Shown here in pieces: positions 1 through 9,447 of a stretch of 64,000 nucleotides of DNA (position 1 is its first letter; every line of letters begins with the position of its first letter). The stretch is taken from contig NZ_PYAK01000001.1 of NCBI RefSeq assembly GCF_003264365.1, positions 269,725 to 333,724 of the forward strand, written 5' to 3'. Source of the DNA: Micromonospora noduli (GTDB taxonomy: Bacteria; Actinomycetota; Actinomycetes; Mycobacteriales; Micromonosporaceae). The translations under genes and the position numbers were made by a program. Under the pieces are notes generated by a model that made no database searches, was not told the origin of the DNA, and saw only the letters and a program-made list of their open reading frames with translations.

Positions 1-890
1 GCGCCGGAGGCCACGCCCTCCTGCCATTCCCGGATCTCCACCGGGCGCTCCTCGACCTCCAGGCCGAGGTCCTTGGCAAGGATGAGGATCGACCCCCGGG
101 TGACGCCCTCGAGGATCGTGCCGAGTTCCGGGGTGATGATCCGGCCGTCCGCCGTGATGAAGTAGACGTTCATTCCGCCGAGCTCCTCCACGTAGCGGCC
201 CTCGGCGGCGTCCAGGAAACAGACCTGCTCACAGCCGTGCTCGGCGGCCTCGACCATCGGCGCGAGGCTGGAGGCGTAGTTGCCGCCGCACTTCGCCTCG
301 CCCGTGCCGCCCCGCGCCGCCCGGGTGTACTCGGTGGACAGCCAGATGGAGACCGGCTTGACGCCACCGGAGAAGTACGCGCCGACTGGGCAGGCGATCA
401 CCATGTAGGTGATCTCCTTCCCCGGGCGGACCCCCAGGAACGGCTCGGACGCGAACATGAACGGCCGCAGGTAGACGCTGTATTCGTCCTCGTCCGGCAC
501 CCACACCTGATCGGCGCGGACCAGTCCCTCGACCGAGGCCATGAAGTCCGGCACCGGCAGTTCGGGCAGTGCCAGCCGCCGGGCGGACCGGGCGAAGCGC
601 TCGCCGTTGGCCTGCGGCCGGAACGACCAGATGGAGCCGTCGTCGTGCCGGTACGCCTTCATCCCCTCGAAGATCTCCTGGGCGTAGTGCAGTACGGCCG
701 CCGCCGGGTGCATGAGGATCGGACCGAAGGGGATGATCTCGGAGTCCTGCCAGCCGCCGTCCGGTCTCCACACCGCCCGTGCCATGTGGTCGGTGAAGTA
801 CGTGCCGAACCCCGGATTCGCCATGATCTCGGCTCGCCGCTGCGCGCTCGCCGGGCTCGGATTCTGGTGCAACGGGAACGACAGGCTCAT
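1..890 (-). CDS. ilvE: Branched-chain amino acid aminotransferase (class IV PLP fold), C-terminus beyond left edge
   Basis: PLP enzyme for the last step of Leu/Ile/Val synthesis or the first step of their breakdown, in the cytoplasm. The 296 visible codons begin MSLSFPLHQNPSP and contain the class IV core: FEGMKAYR, YLRPFMFASE, the lysine segment EAKCGGNYA (the Schiff-base Lys) and EELGGMNVYF. The family is usually about 360 residues, so roughly 60 C-terminal residues lie outside the window. The start is the ATG at 890, preceded by GAGAGGA. No neighbouring branched-chain biosynthesis gene is visible. The family call is firm; isozyme specificity cannot be read here. Confidence 0.95.
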   Translation of the reverse strand, partial: MSLSFPLHQNPSPASAQRRAEIMANPGFGTYFTDHMARAVWRPDGGWQDSEIIPFGPILMHPAAAVLHYAQEIFEGMKAYRHDDGSIWSFRPQANGERFARSARRLALPELPVPDFMASVEGLVRADQVWVPDEDEYSVYLRPFMFASEPFLGVRPGKEITYMVIACPVGAYFSGGVKPVSIWLSTEYTRAARGGTGEAKCGGNYASSLAPMVEAAEHGCEQVCFLDAAEGRYVEELGGMNVYFITADGRIITPELGTILEGVTRGSILILAKDLGLEVEERPVEIREWQEGVASG

Positions 891-1332
891 CGCCGGGTCC
901 TCTCAATGGCCGCATCCCTGGGCGCTCAGGTCACCAGAACGAACACGCAGGGGAAGGTTGTCGGATGACCAGTGCAGAATACCGACCGTAATGTCGCCGG
1001 TCGCAGACCGCCGAGCTGCCGCCCCGCTTCGTCGAGATCGCGCATCGCACCGGCATCCAGCTCGACCACGAGGCCGCCGCCGAGGTGACGGAATTCTGAA
1101 ACCGCGGTGGTCGAACGGCGAATGGTTGGACGCGGGTGCCCTTGCCCGACTGCTTGACCGAGGGCACCCGCCGGATCACCCTGGCAACGGCCCGAGCGGC
1201 GATCTACCTGCTGCATATCCGCGGCCGGGGCCCTACCGCCACCGGGACGGACGGCGCGCTACGCCTGCCGCGAAGTCGATGCGTATCGTGGATAAGAAGG
1301 TCGCCTGGCACCTGGGCAGGAGGGGTGGAGGC
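891..1332. other. Gene-poor divergent spacer with a coding remnant and a hairpin
   Basis: This stretch separates the divergent ilvE and the AraC-type gene and should hold both promoters. On the plus strand, 1001-1099 reads as a clean 32-codon GC-rich frame (SQTAELPPRFVEIAHRTG and onward) ending in TGA. It has no credible start or ribosome binding site and looks like the tail of a decayed gene of unknown family. A perfect 10-bp inverted repeat lies at 1132-1171. Confidence 0.5.
1132..1171. repeat. 10-bp perfect inverted repeat
   Basis: GCGGGTGCCC at 1132-1141 pairs with GGGCACCCGC at 1162-1171 across a 20-base loop. It lies after the coding remnant and 160 bases before the AraC-type start. 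There is no U-run, so it could be a weak terminator of the lost gene or a regulator site. Confidence 0.4.
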
Positions 1333-2313
1333 ATGCTGGACGGCACCGTCTACTCCGGCTCGCACTGGCAGCGCTACGCCACCGCTGAGACCGATGAGGC
1401 GCACGACTACATCCGGCGAGCCTTCTTCGACGTCAAGGTGCGGTTCGCCGGCGGGAGCCGCGACGGAGCCGGCCTGCGCACCATCACCACCAGGCTCACC
1501 GACATCGGCGTGACCCGGCTGCACTATTCGGCGCGCACCCAGGTACAGACCGCACCGGACGGGGACCTGACCATCACCCACCTGATGAGCGGTCGCTTCA
1601 TGATCGCAAGGAACAAGGACGAGTACCGCTTACGGTCCGGCGACGTGGTGCTGATGCTGCCGGATCAGCCCCAGGAAGCTGAATTCGACGACGTCGACTC
1701 TTTCACCACCCGCCTTCCCCGCGCCCTGCTGGAGGAGGCCGCCCACGCGCAGACCGGCATCAGCGGCGCGGATCTGCGCTTCGACAGCTCCCGGCCCATC
1801 TCGGCGGCGCTCGGCCGCCACTGGACCCAGACCCTCTCCCATCTGACCCGCAGCGTGCTGTGCGACCCCGCGCTCATGGCCAACCCGCTGGTCGTCGGGA
1901 ACACCCGCCACCTGCTCGCGGCGACGGCCCTTGCCGTGTTCCCCAACACCGCCCACGACTCGGCCCCGCGGGCGACCGGCGAGGTCACTCCGCAGGCGTT
2001 ACGCCGAGCCGTTACCTACGTCGACGACCACGCGGACCAACCGATCACGCTGGACCAGATCGCCGCCGCGGCCGGCGTGCGCCCCCGCGCTCTGCAACTC
2101 GCGTTCCGCCGCCACCACGACACCACTCCGATGCGGTACGTCCGCCAGGTCCGCCTCGAACGGGCGCGCCGCGACCTGCAGGCCAGCAGCCCGACCACCG
2201 GTGTCACCGTCAGCATGATCGCCACGCGTTGGGGCTTCACCCATCTCGGACGCTTCAGCACCGACTACCGCGCCGCCTACGGGTGCAGTCCTAGCCACAC
2301 TCTGCGCACCTGA
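1333..2313 (+). CDS. AraC-family transcriptional regulator
   Basis: DNA-binding regulator of about 326 residues. The N-terminal half carries a cupin-like sensing region similar to AraC-binding-like domains (THLMSGRFMIARNKDEYRL, RSGDVVLMLPDQ). The C-terminal 105 residues form two helix-turn-helix units: ITLDQIAAAAGVRPRALQLAF, then MIATRWGFTHLGRFSTDYRA followed by the family-typical YGCSPS. The frame is open much further upstream, but the ATG at 1333 has a strong AGGAGGGG seven bases before it, whereas an in-frame ATG at 1279 has none. The gene stands alone and its target is not evident; the divergent ilvE and the downstream SDR are the nearest candidates. Confidence 0.88.
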   Translation: MLDGTVYSGSHWQRYATAETDEAHDYIRRAFFDVKVRFAGGSRDGAGLRTITTRLTDIGVTRLHYSARTQVQTAPDGDLTITHLMSGRFMIARNKDEYRLRSGDVVLMLPDQPQEAEFDDVDSFTTRLPRALLEEAAHAQTGISGADLRFDSSRPISAALGRHWTQTLSHLTRSVLCDPALMANPLVVGNTRHLLAATALAVFPNTAHDSAPRATGEVTPQALRRAVTYVDDHADQPITLDQIAAAAGVRPRALQLAFRRHHDTTPMRYVRQVRLERARRDLQASSPTTGVTVSMIATRWGFTHLGRFSTDYRAAYGCSPSHTLRT

Positions 2314-2373
2314 CGTCGGCCTCACCAGGAGGGAGCGCGTATCCGGCTTGCGCCGGCTCGCCTCCCGGTGGGC

Positions 2374-2398
2374 GTGTGGCGGACTGCCGCCCGGGTAA
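2374..2398 (+). promoter_or_regulatory. SigB-type promoter of the SDR gene
   Basis: GTGT (2374-2377), 15 bases, GGGTAA (2393-2398), 41 bases before the ATG. It matches the GNNT-N14-16-GGGTA pattern of actinomycete general-stress sigma factors and has the same -35, spacing and -10 as the aldo/keto reductase promoter at 15014-15038. Confidence 0.5.
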
Positions 2399-2438
2399 TC
2401 GGCGGACTCGGACGCCGATGACCCGAGAGGCGGCAGAC

Positions 2439-3335
2439 ATGCCCGACCAATACGTCATGCGCGACCCGACCACCCAGTACCCCAAGTCCGGGCCGGAGTT
2501 CAGCCAACAGCAGCCGGGGCCGGGCCTGCAACAGCAGATGGGGCCGCAGCCGGACGCCGGTGAGCACAGCTACCGGGGCACCGGCCGGCTGACCGGTCGC
2601 AAGGCCGTGGTCACCGGCGCCGACAGCGGCATCGGTCGAGCCGTGGCCATCGCCTTCGCCCGCGAGGGCGCCGACGTCGTCCTTTCCTACCTACCTCAGG
2701 AGGAACCGGACGCCCAGCAGGTGGTCCAACTGATCGAGGACGCCGGGCAGCGGGCGGTGACCATGCCGGGCGACGTCACCGACGAGGCGTACTGCACCGA
2801 ACTGATCGAGACGGCGCGACGCGAGTTCGGCGGGGTGGACGTGCTGGCCAACATCGCCGGCAAGCAACAGGAGGTCCCGGACATCGCCGACCTCACCACT
2901 GAGCAGTTCGACGAGACGTTCAAGACGGACGTCTACTCCCTGTTCTGGCTCTGTCGGGCGGCGGTGCCGCAGATGCCCGCCGGTAGTGCCATCATCAACA
3001 CCACCTCGGTTGAGGCGTACGAGCCGGCACCCATCCTGCTGGACTACGCCGCAGCGAAGTCGGCCATCAACACCTTCACGAAATCGCTGGCCCGGCAGGT
3101 CGCACCGAAGGGCATCCGGGTCAATGCCGTGGCGCCCGGTCCGGTCTGGACTCCACTGCAGGTCGTCGGTGGCCAGCCGGCTGACGCGCTGAAGCAGTTC
3201 GGTGCACAGACCCCACTGGGACGTCCCGCGCAGCCGGCGGAGATGGCCCCGGCGTTCGTGTTCCTCGCCAGCCAGGAGGCCAGTTACGTCATCGGGGAGA
3301 CGCTGAGTGCCACCGGTGGCATGCCCACCCCCTGA
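2439..3335 (+). CDS. SDR-family NAD(P)-dependent oxidoreductase, YghA/YdaD type
   Basis: Classical short-chain dehydrogenase of about 298 residues. Its N-terminal extension (QYPKSGPEFSQQQPGPG, then PQPDAGEHSYRGTGRL) is characteristic of the stress-linked YghA/YdaD subgroup. The cofactor motif TGADSGIG spans residues 59-66. The catalytic Ser190, Tyr203 and Lys207 sit in NTTS and YAAAK. The start is the ATG at 2439, behind GAGAGG; an earlier in-frame Met at 2418 lacks spacing to a Shine-Dalgarno sequence. The substrate is unknown; relatives are called general-stress alcohol or aldehyde reductases. A SigB-type promoter precedes it, which fits the stress assignment. Confidence 0.92.
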   Translation: MPDQYVMRDPTTQYPKSGPEFSQQQPGPGLQQQMGPQPDAGEHSYRGTGRLTGRKAVVTGADSGIGRAVAIAFAREGADVVLSYLPQEEPDAQQVVQLIEDAGQRAVTMPGDVTDEAYCTELIETARREFGGVDVLANIAGKQQEVPDIADLTTEQFDETFKTDVYSLFWLCRAAVPQMPAGSAIINTTSVEAYEPAPILLDYAAAKSAINTFTKSLARQVAPKGIRVNAVAPGPVWTPLQVVGGQPADALKQFGAQTPLGRPAQPAEMAPAFVFLASQEASYVIGETLSATGGMPTP

Positions 3336-3371
3336 TCGCAGGGGCCCCACCCTGCCAGCGGTCGGCCGCCG

Positions 3372-3397
3372 GGTTCGGAAGACGGCGTGACGGGTAG
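3372..3397 (+). promoter_or_regulatory. SigB-type promoter of the FUSC-like gene
   Basis: GGTT (3372-3375), 16 bases, GGGTAG (3392-3397). The -10 ends only eight bases before the GTG at 3406. Either the mRNA is nearly leaderless or translation begins at a later in-frame codon such as the ATG at 3532. Confidence 0.45.
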
Positions 3398-3405
3398 TCC
3401 GCCAT

Positions 3406-4605
3406 GTGGCCGCTTCCCGATCCGAGCCCGGTGATCACGCACCGCTCGACGCGGTGGGTGGCCGCATCCGGAGCTTGACGGCCGGTACCCGACGTCGGGG
3501 AAGTCGGGCGGGTCGGCTGCGGCGGCGCCAAATGGAGATCATCGGGCTGATCGCGGTGCAGGCAGGACTCGCGGCGGCGCTCGCCTGGTGGCTGGCGCAC
3601 GACCTGTTGGGTAATCCGAACCCCGTCTTCGCACCGACAGCGGCGGTGGGCACCATCGCGGCGGCGATCGGCCAGCGGACAAGGCGCACCGTCGAACTGC
3701 TTGTCGGAGTGGGGCTCGGCATCGCCATCGGGGACGGACTGGTCCGGCTCATCGGCACCGGAGCATGGCAGACAGGCATCATCGTCGCCTTCGCCATCGC
3801 CATCGCCCTCGGCCTCGTGGGCCGAGGCGGCACCGTGGTCAGTCAGGTGGGCGGTACGGCCGTGCTGATCGCCACGCTCTCCTCCAGCCAACGGAATCTG
3901 GAACTACCCCGGGTCGTCGACGCAGTCACCGGCAGCGTGGTGGGCCTGGTCGTGGTGGCGTTGCTGCTGCCCCTGAACCCCATGCGCGTCATGCACCGCG
4001 CGGCCGCGCCGGTCTTCGACGCGCTTGCCGCGTACCTGTGTGACATCGAGACGGCGATGCGCACCAGCGACCGGAACCGCGCGAGACAGGCACTGAACGG
4101 ACTCCGCGCCATGGGACCGGATGTGGAACGACTCCGCGAAGCCCTCAGCGGCGCCGAAGAGGTGGTGACTGTCGCACCGGCCCGGTGGCACTGGCGGCGC
4201 CACGTCGAACACTACGACCGAGGTGTCAACTACCTGGTTCGGGTCATCGACGACAGCAGAGCGCTGGCCCGACGGTCAGCCACGATGATCCAGTATCAGG
4301 AAAAGCTGCCCGGCCACCTTCCCGACGCCGTCGCCGCCCTGGCCGAGGCCATTCGCCAGTTGCACCGGGAGACACGGGCCGACAAGCCCCACGAGCGCAC
4401 TCGACGCCATGCCCTGCGGGCCGCGGACGAAGCCGGCCGGGCCATGGCCACCGGTTTGCAGAACTTCGGTGTCACCACCGCCACGCAAGTCCGGGTGACG
4501 GCCAGTGATCTGCTCAGGGCAACCGGCTGCTCGGCGGACGAGGCGAATCGGCAGGTTCGGCAGACAGCACGTCACGCGGAACAGGCGGCCTCCGCCGAAG
4601 GGTGA
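3406..4605 (+). CDS. FUSC/aromatic-acid-exporter-like membrane protein
   Basis: The N-terminal half has about five hydrophobic segments, starting near EIIGLIAVQAGLAAALAWW and followed by the conserved NPVFAPTAAVG motif seen in FUSC/ArAE proteins. The C-terminal half is soluble and helical, rich in Arg/Glu and predicted to lie in the cytoplasm. Family members are proposed to export aromatic or toxic organic acids, but transport by this subgroup is rarely shown. The start is uncertain: GTG 3406 lies just after a SigB-like -10, while ATG 3532 would remove the basic stretch before the first membrane segment. The gene converges with the small gene at 4713, with a bidirectional hairpin between them. 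Confidence 0.8.
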   Translation: MAASRSEPGDHAPLDAVGGRIRSLTAGTRRRGSRAGRLRRRQMEIIGLIAVQAGLAAALAWWLAHDLLGNPNPVFAPTAAVGTIAAAIGQRTRRTVELLVGVGLGIAIGDGLVRLIGTGAWQTGIIVAFAIAIALGLVGRGGTVVSQVGGTAVLIATLSSSQRNLELPRVVDAVTGSVVGLVVVALLLPLNPMRVMHRAAAPVFDALAAYLCDIETAMRTSDRNRARQALNGLRAMGPDVERLREALSGAEEVVTVAPARWHWRRHVEHYDRGVNYLVRVIDDSRALARRSATMIQYQEKLPGHLPDAVAALAEAIRQLHRETRADKPHERTRRHALRAADEAGRAMATGLQNFGVTTATQVRVTASDLLRATGCSADEANRQVRQTARHAEQAASAEG

Positions 4606-4670
4606 CCATTGACTCGTAGCCGCGCCGACCCGCCGGGACCTACCAGCCAGCATGCTGCCTGCGAACGCGT

Positions 4671-4704
4671 GCGGTGCCGGCACCCGAGAGGGTGCCGGCA
4701 CCGC
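4671..4704. terminator. Bidirectional hairpin terminator
   Basis: A perfect 15-bp stem (4671-4685 with 4690-4704) with a GAGA tetraloop lies between convergent genes ending at 4605 (+) and 4713 (-). No T-tract follows, as is common in high-GC actinomycetes. Confidence 0.75.
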
Positions 4705-4712
4705 CGCATTCG

Positions 4713-4871
4713 TCATCGCTTGGCGTCGTGTTTGGCCATCTGGGGCCGCTCGCCCTTGCCGACCTTGCGCAGGGCATCACGCAACTGATCCTCGGTCATC
4801 TTGGAGTTACCCTCGATGCCCGCGTCGTGGGCCTGTTGGCGAAGATCGTGCAGCTTATCCCGGTCACCCAT
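4713..4871 (-). CDS. 52-residue protein resembling a Rho N-terminal (SAP-like) helix-extension-helix
   Basis: Short basic protein beginning MGDRDKLHDLRQQAHDAG and ending in KHDAKR. The pattern L..LR..A...GI.G...M....L..AL is that of Rho-termination-factor N-terminal/SAP-like helix-extension-helix modules, which bind nucleic acid; small stand-alone versions occur in actinomycetes. The ATG at 4871 has GGGGAGGG just upstream. A SigB-type element lies 58 bases before the start. Function is inferred from fold resemblance only. Confidence 0.7.
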   Translation of the reverse strand: MGDRDKLHDLRQQAHDAGIEGNSKMTEDQLRDALRKVGKGERPQMAKHDAKR

Positions 4872-4928
4872 GTCACCCTCCCCGTGGTGTCGTGGCGCAG
4901 GCGGCTCCGCGCCACCCTCGCCCATCGC

Positions 4929-4953
4929 CTTCCCGTCGCTACCGGGTGCAAAC
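4929..4953 (-). promoter_or_regulatory. SigB-type promoter of the 52-residue gene
   Basis: Read on the minus strand: GTTT (4953-4950), 15 bases, GGGAAG (4934-4929), 58 bases before the ATG. Confidence 0.45.
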
Positions 4954-5019
4954 TGCCTCAGCCGGCACCTGCCAGGCGGATTGTCGGGCGTTACGGACGC
5001 GAACAGGTCGAGCACTGGA

Positions 5020-5730
<711 letters not shown>

Positions 5731-6060
5731 CAATCACTCCTTCGCCAGGCTCGTGTCGTCTTCAGCAGGCTAGGTGGGCTGAAGACCAGCTTCCGCGTTT
5801 TCGGGGTGCCGCCCCGCGTTCGGGTATTCCCCTTCTCCGCCGTGTGCTACCACAGCGCCGGCCGGACCTACCCCGCCGTGGCGGCGGCGCGAGTTACCAG
5901 GTCGGCGAAGATTGACGGGGCGTCGGAGGTGGCCGTTGGTGGTTGGGTTACACCGGTGACGTACCCGGTCCCGGCCGACGAAACCGTGCCAGCCCGACCC
6001 CCGCTTCGACCGTGTGATGGACGGCCGACCTGACGTCGAGGCAGTGCCGCGGGAGCCAGC
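5731..6060. other. Divergent spacer between the DUF1264 gene and ltrA
   Basis: No gene is supported in these 330 bases. The spacer must hold both promoters. On the plus strand GGGT-N14-GGGTAT occurs at 5804-5827, a weak SigB-type match that would give ltrA a leader of about 230 bases. Confidence 0.4.
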
Positions 6061-7281
6061 ATGGGCGGCATGGGGTTTCCGGGAGGTGGCGGACGGGATC
6101 TCCTGGAACGCCGCGAGGACGTGCGACAGGCGAACTTCCTGGAACTCTTCGTCGACCTGGTGCTGGTCTTCGCCCTCTCCGGAGTGGTGACCCGGGTGGC
6201 ACGGGACGCCACGGCAGTCGATCGCGTCGTGCAGTGGCGTTCGCTGGCTTACCTGCTGGTGCTCGCCCTGCCGTTGATCTGGTTGTGGATCACCACCGCG
6301 CACATCACCAGCTGGTTCGACCCCCGCCGCCGCAAGATCCAATGGGTGGTGCTGGCCAGCGCCTTCGGCCTGCTGGTCATGGCCTCGTCCCTGCCCTATG
6401 CGTTCACCGGCAAGGGCTGGTCGTTCGTCCTTCCGTACGTGGTCCTGCACTGCGTCCGTCCACTGATCCTGCTGCCCAGTCTGCACGGGCATGCTCTCCG
6501 CGATCTCTACGCGAGATCGGTGGCGTGGTGCACGGCCGGCGCGGGCATCTGGGTGGCCGGCGCGTTGGTCAGCGGAAACGCCAGAGCCGCCCTCTGGGCA
6601 ATCGCCGTTACCGTGGACATCGTGGCCGCCCAACTGCGATGGCCGGTCTACGGCCGGGCCCGACCACCGGTCAGCGCCTGGGCCATGGACAGCGGCCACC
6701 ACCTGCCGGAGCGCTACCAGCAGTTGCTGATGATCGCCCTCGGCGAGACCGTCCTGGCCGTGGGTATCACCTTCACCGACCTACCGGCCACCACGTCCAC
6801 CTGGGCGACGCTGGTGGTGGCGTACCTGTCGACAGTGCTGCTGTGGCGGATCTACTTCTACCGGTCCGGGCAGGTCCTCGCCGAGGCGGTCGCCGCCGCC
6901 CGGGACCGGCTTGCTGCCGGCCGCGCCACCGGCATCGCCCATGTCGTCATGGTCGTTGGCATCGTCACCACCGCCGTGGGCTACGAGATCGTCCTCGAAC
7001 ACCCTGCGGACCGGCCGGAACCAGCCTGGCTCGCGATGATCCTCGGCGGTCCGGCCCTGTTCCTCTACGGCCGCATCCGGCTGGAACGGATCGTGTTCAA
7101 CCGGCTGTCGATCCGCCGGGTCGTCGCCATTGCCGCACTGGCGGCGGCTGCCGGACCGCTGCATCACGCCCCGCCGCTGACCGCCTCCGTCGTGGCCGCG
7201 TTCGTGCTGCTCGGTGTCGCTGTCGCCGACGCCCGCCGCGCGGCCCACCAGCCGCCAGAGAAGCCTTCCCCAGCGAGCTGA
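6061..7281 (+). CDS. ltrA: LtrA-family low-temperature-requirement membrane protein
   Basis: Polytopic membrane protein of 406 residues with about ten hydrophobic segments. The diagnostic N-terminal LtrA motif is clear: ANFLELFVDLVLVFALS. The second family signature follows later: HHLPERYQQLLMIALGETVL. LtrA was named from a Listeria cold-growth mutant; its molecular role is not established. The ATG at 6061 follows GGGAG at about ten bases. The gene is transcribed alone, towards the chitinase. Confidence 0.9.
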   Translation: MGGMGFPGGGGRDLLERREDVRQANFLELFVDLVLVFALSGVVTRVARDATAVDRVVQWRSLAYLLVLALPLIWLWITTAHITSWFDPRRRKIQWVVLASAFGLLVMASSLPYAFTGKGWSFVLPYVVLHCVRPLILLPSLHGHALRDLYARSVAWCTAGAGIWVAGALVSGNARAALWAIAVTVDIVAAQLRWPVYGRARPPVSAWAMDSGHHLPERYQQLLMIALGETVLAVGITFTDLPATTSTWATLVVAYLSTVLLWRIYFYRSGQVLAEAVAAARDRLAAGRATGIAHVVMVVGIVTTAVGYEIVLEHPADRPEPAWLAMILGGPALFLYGRIRLERIVFNRLSIRRVVAIAALAAAAGPLHHAPPLTASVVAAFVLLGVAVADARRAAHQPPEKPSPAS

Positions 7282-7356
7282 GAACGGGCGTCCCTGGGTT
7301 CGCCGCCGCTGTCCGGCCCGGCCACTCCCCAACTTCCCGGGATCTGTAAACAACCC

Positions 7357-7386
7357 TTGATATTAGGCGTCACGAACGTCAATATG
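7357..7386 (+). promoter_or_regulatory. Possible vegetative promoter of the chitinase gene
   Basis: TTGATA at 7357-7362 is followed after 18 bases by AATATG at 7381-7386, about 40 bases before the ATG, in the most AT-rich patch of the region. The -35 is good and the -10 is weak. Confidence 0.35.
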
Positions 7387-7423
7387 TGGAGGTCGCGGGT
7401 CATCTAAGCCTGGGGAGTGAGCC

Positions 7424-8764
7424 ATGAGAAGCCGTCGAATTTTCGCAGTGGTAGCCGGGGCGGCGATGACCGTCACGGCCGCCGTCGCCTTCGTCCCCAG
7501 CAGCATGGCGGCCGTGCCCTCGGCCAACGCCGTCCCGATGGTCGCCTGCACCGCCCCCACCTGGACCGAGGGCCCCACCTACCAGGCGGGTGCCCAGGTC
7601 ACCTACAGCGGCCGGCTCTACCAGGCACTGGTCACCCACACCGCGCACCCCGGCGCCGGCTGGAACCCCGCCTCGACCCCATCGCTCTGGCGTGACCTCG
7701 GCGCGTGCTCGGGAACCACGCCGCCGCCCACCACGCCACCACCCACAACCCCGCCGCCCACCACCCCGCCACCGACCACACCTCCCCCCACCACCACGCC
7801 CCCAACCGGTGGGACCTGCGCGGTGAAGTCGCGGCCCACCGGCAAGGTGTTGCAGGGCTACTGGGAGAACTGGGACGGGGCCTCCAACGGCGTACACCCC
7901 GGCCTCGGCTGGATCCCGATCACCGACAGCCGGCTCAACCAGCACGGCTACAACGTGATCAACGCAGCGTTCCCGGTGATCCGCTCGGACGGCACCGTCC
8001 TCTGGGAGAACGGCATGGACGCTGGCGTGAAGGTGGCCACCCCGGCCGAGATGTGCCAGGCCAAAGCGGCCGGCGCCACCATCCTGATGTCGATCGGCGG
8101 AGCCGCGGCGGGCATCGACCTCAGTTCCGCCGCCGTCGCCGACCGGTTCATCGCGACGATCGTGCCGATCCTGACGGCGTACCACTTCGACGGCATCGAC
8201 ATCGACATCGAGACCGGCCTGACCGGCAGCGGCAACATCAACACCCTGTCCACCTCGCAGGCCAACCTGATCCGGATCATCGACGGCGTGCTGGCCCGGA
8301 TGCCGCCGAACTTCGGCCTGACCATGGCACCGGAGACGGCCTATGTCACCGGCGGCAGCGTGGTCTACGGCTCGATCTGGGGCTCGTACCTGCCGATCAT
8401 CAAGAAGTACGTGGACAACGGCCGGCTCTGGTGGCTGAACATGCAGTACTACAACGGCAGCATGTACGGCTGCGCCGGCGACTCGTACCCGGCGGGCACC
8501 GTGCAGGGCTTCACGGTGCAGACGCAGTGCCTGAACAACGGGCTCACCATTCAGGGCACCACCATCCGGGTGCCGTACGACAAGCAGGTCCCGGGCCTGC
8601 CGGCGCAGAACGGGGCGGGCGGCGGCTACATGTCGACGTCGTTGGTCACGCAGGCCTGGAACTCCGTGCCCGGCCTGAAGGGCCTGATGACCTGGTCGGC
8701 GAACTGGGACGGGTCGAAGGGCTGGACCTTCGGCGACAACGTGAAGCGCCTGCAGGGCCGCTGA
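7424..8764 (+). CDS. Secreted chitinase: CBM5/12, Pro-Thr linker, GH18
   Basis: Extracellular chitin hydrolase of 446 residues. A Sec signal peptide (MRSRRIFAVVAGAAMTVTAA) precedes a chitin-binding CBM5/12-type module (residues about 40-85: APTWTEGPTYQAGAQVTYSG, LYQALVTHT). A linker of repeated PPPTT units covers about 95-125. The GH18 catalytic domain begins at KVLQGYWENWDG. Its DxxDxDxE active-site motif is DGIDIDIE, residues 256-263, with Glu263 as the acid/base; SIGG and the MQYYN and MTWSANWD blocks are also present. The layout matches Streptomyces-type family 18 chitinases. The ATG has GGGGAG upstream. A strong hairpin terminator follows, so the gene is monocistronic. Confidence 0.95.
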   Translation: MRSRRIFAVVAGAAMTVTAAVAFVPSSMAAVPSANAVPMVACTAPTWTEGPTYQAGAQVTYSGRLYQALVTHTAHPGAGWNPASTPSLWRDLGACSGTTPPPTTPPPTTPPPTTPPPTTPPPTTTPPTGGTCAVKSRPTGKVLQGYWENWDGASNGVHPGLGWIPITDSRLNQHGYNVINAAFPVIRSDGTVLWENGMDAGVKVATPAEMCQAKAAGATILMSIGGAAAGIDLSSAAVADRFIATIVPILTAYHFDGIDIDIETGLTGSGNINTLSTSQANLIRIIDGVLARMPPNFGLTMAPETAYVTGGSVVYGSIWGSYLPIIKKYVDNGRLWWLNMQYYNGSMYGCAGDSYPAGTVQGFTVQTQCLNNGLTIQGTTIRVPYDKQVPGLPAQNGAGGGYMSTSLVTQAWNSVPGLKGLMTWSANWDGSKGWTFGDNVKRLQGR

Positions 8765-8777
8765 CGGATGACGGCGT

Positions 8778-8819
8778 CGGGCCTACCGCCAGCCGGTCCT
8801 CCGGCAGGCGGTAGGCCCG
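8778..8819 (+). terminator. Hairpin terminator after the chitinase gene
   Basis: A perfect 13-bp stem, 8778-8790 with 8807-8819, starts 14 bases after the stop codon. Confidence 0.8.
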
Positions 8820-9014
8820 GCGCTCCGCTTTCCGGAGGTCGGCATCAGAACGGCACGTTCGTACTCGAGGACTGCCGACCCCGCGCGACGAACATCGCCA
8901 GCCGATAGCCGACGAGAGGAACGCGACCGCCGCCCACGACCGGTGGACGTACCTGTTGGCAGGGACGCTGTTGGCGACCGCCGGGGTGCTCACCGTCCGC
9001 AGGTGGAGACCCTC

Positions 9015-9431
9015 TCAGGAGTCACCCAAGGCATGCCCCGCAGTGCTGTCCACATGATCAGGAACCTCACCCTCGTGGCGATCGCCGGTAGTGGAGGTCC
9101 CGGTTGGCTCGAACATCAGAATCGAGCCGCCCGGCGAGGAAGGCTTGTGTTCGATGCCCTTGGGAACCACGAACGTATCGCCCTGGCGCAGGACGACGGT
9201 GTGTTCCTGCCCGTCGGCGTCGCGGTAGGCGACATTGAACTGGCCGTCCAGGACCAGGAAGAACTCGTCGGTGTCCTCGTGGACGTGCCAGACGTGCTCG
9301 CCCCGGGCGTGGGCGATCCGCACGTCATAATCGTTTATCCGGGTCACGATCCGTGGGCTGTAGATGTCGTCGAACGACGCAAGCGCCTCGGACAGGTTCA
9401 CGACGGCGAGGTTGACGGGAGTGATCGACAT
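9015..9431 (-). CDS. Cupin-domain protein
   Basis: Single-domain cupin of 138 residues. Motif 1 is seen in HVWHVHEDTDEFFLVLDG (His, His, Glu metal ligands) and motif 2 in LRQGDTFVVPKGIEHKPSSP. Such small cupins bind a metal and may act as dioxygenases, isomerases or mere ligand binders; the reaction is unknown. The ATG at 9431 has GGAGG nine bases upstream. It is divergent from an AraC-type regulator, a common arrangement in which the regulator controls the enzyme. Confidence 0.85.
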   Translation of the reverse strand: MSITPVNLAVVNLSEALASFDDIYSPRIVTRINDYDVRIAHARGEHVWHVHEDTDEFFLVLDGQFNVAYRDADGQEHTVVLRQGDTFVVPKGIEHKPSSPGGSILMFEPTGTSTTGDRHEGEVPDHVDSTAGHALGDS

Positions 9432-9447
9432 AAGCCGAGCCTCCACC

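Noticed and set aside
712..1332. N-terminal extension of the AraC-type gene back into the ilvE region
   Set aside because: It would overlap the start of ilvE antisense; the strong Shine-Dalgarno before 1333 and the conserved domain start favour the short form.
7724..7806. Regular CCACC-type short repeats suggesting a CRISPR or satellite
   Set aside because: They encode the Pro-Thr linker of the chitinase; there is no repeat-spacer structure.
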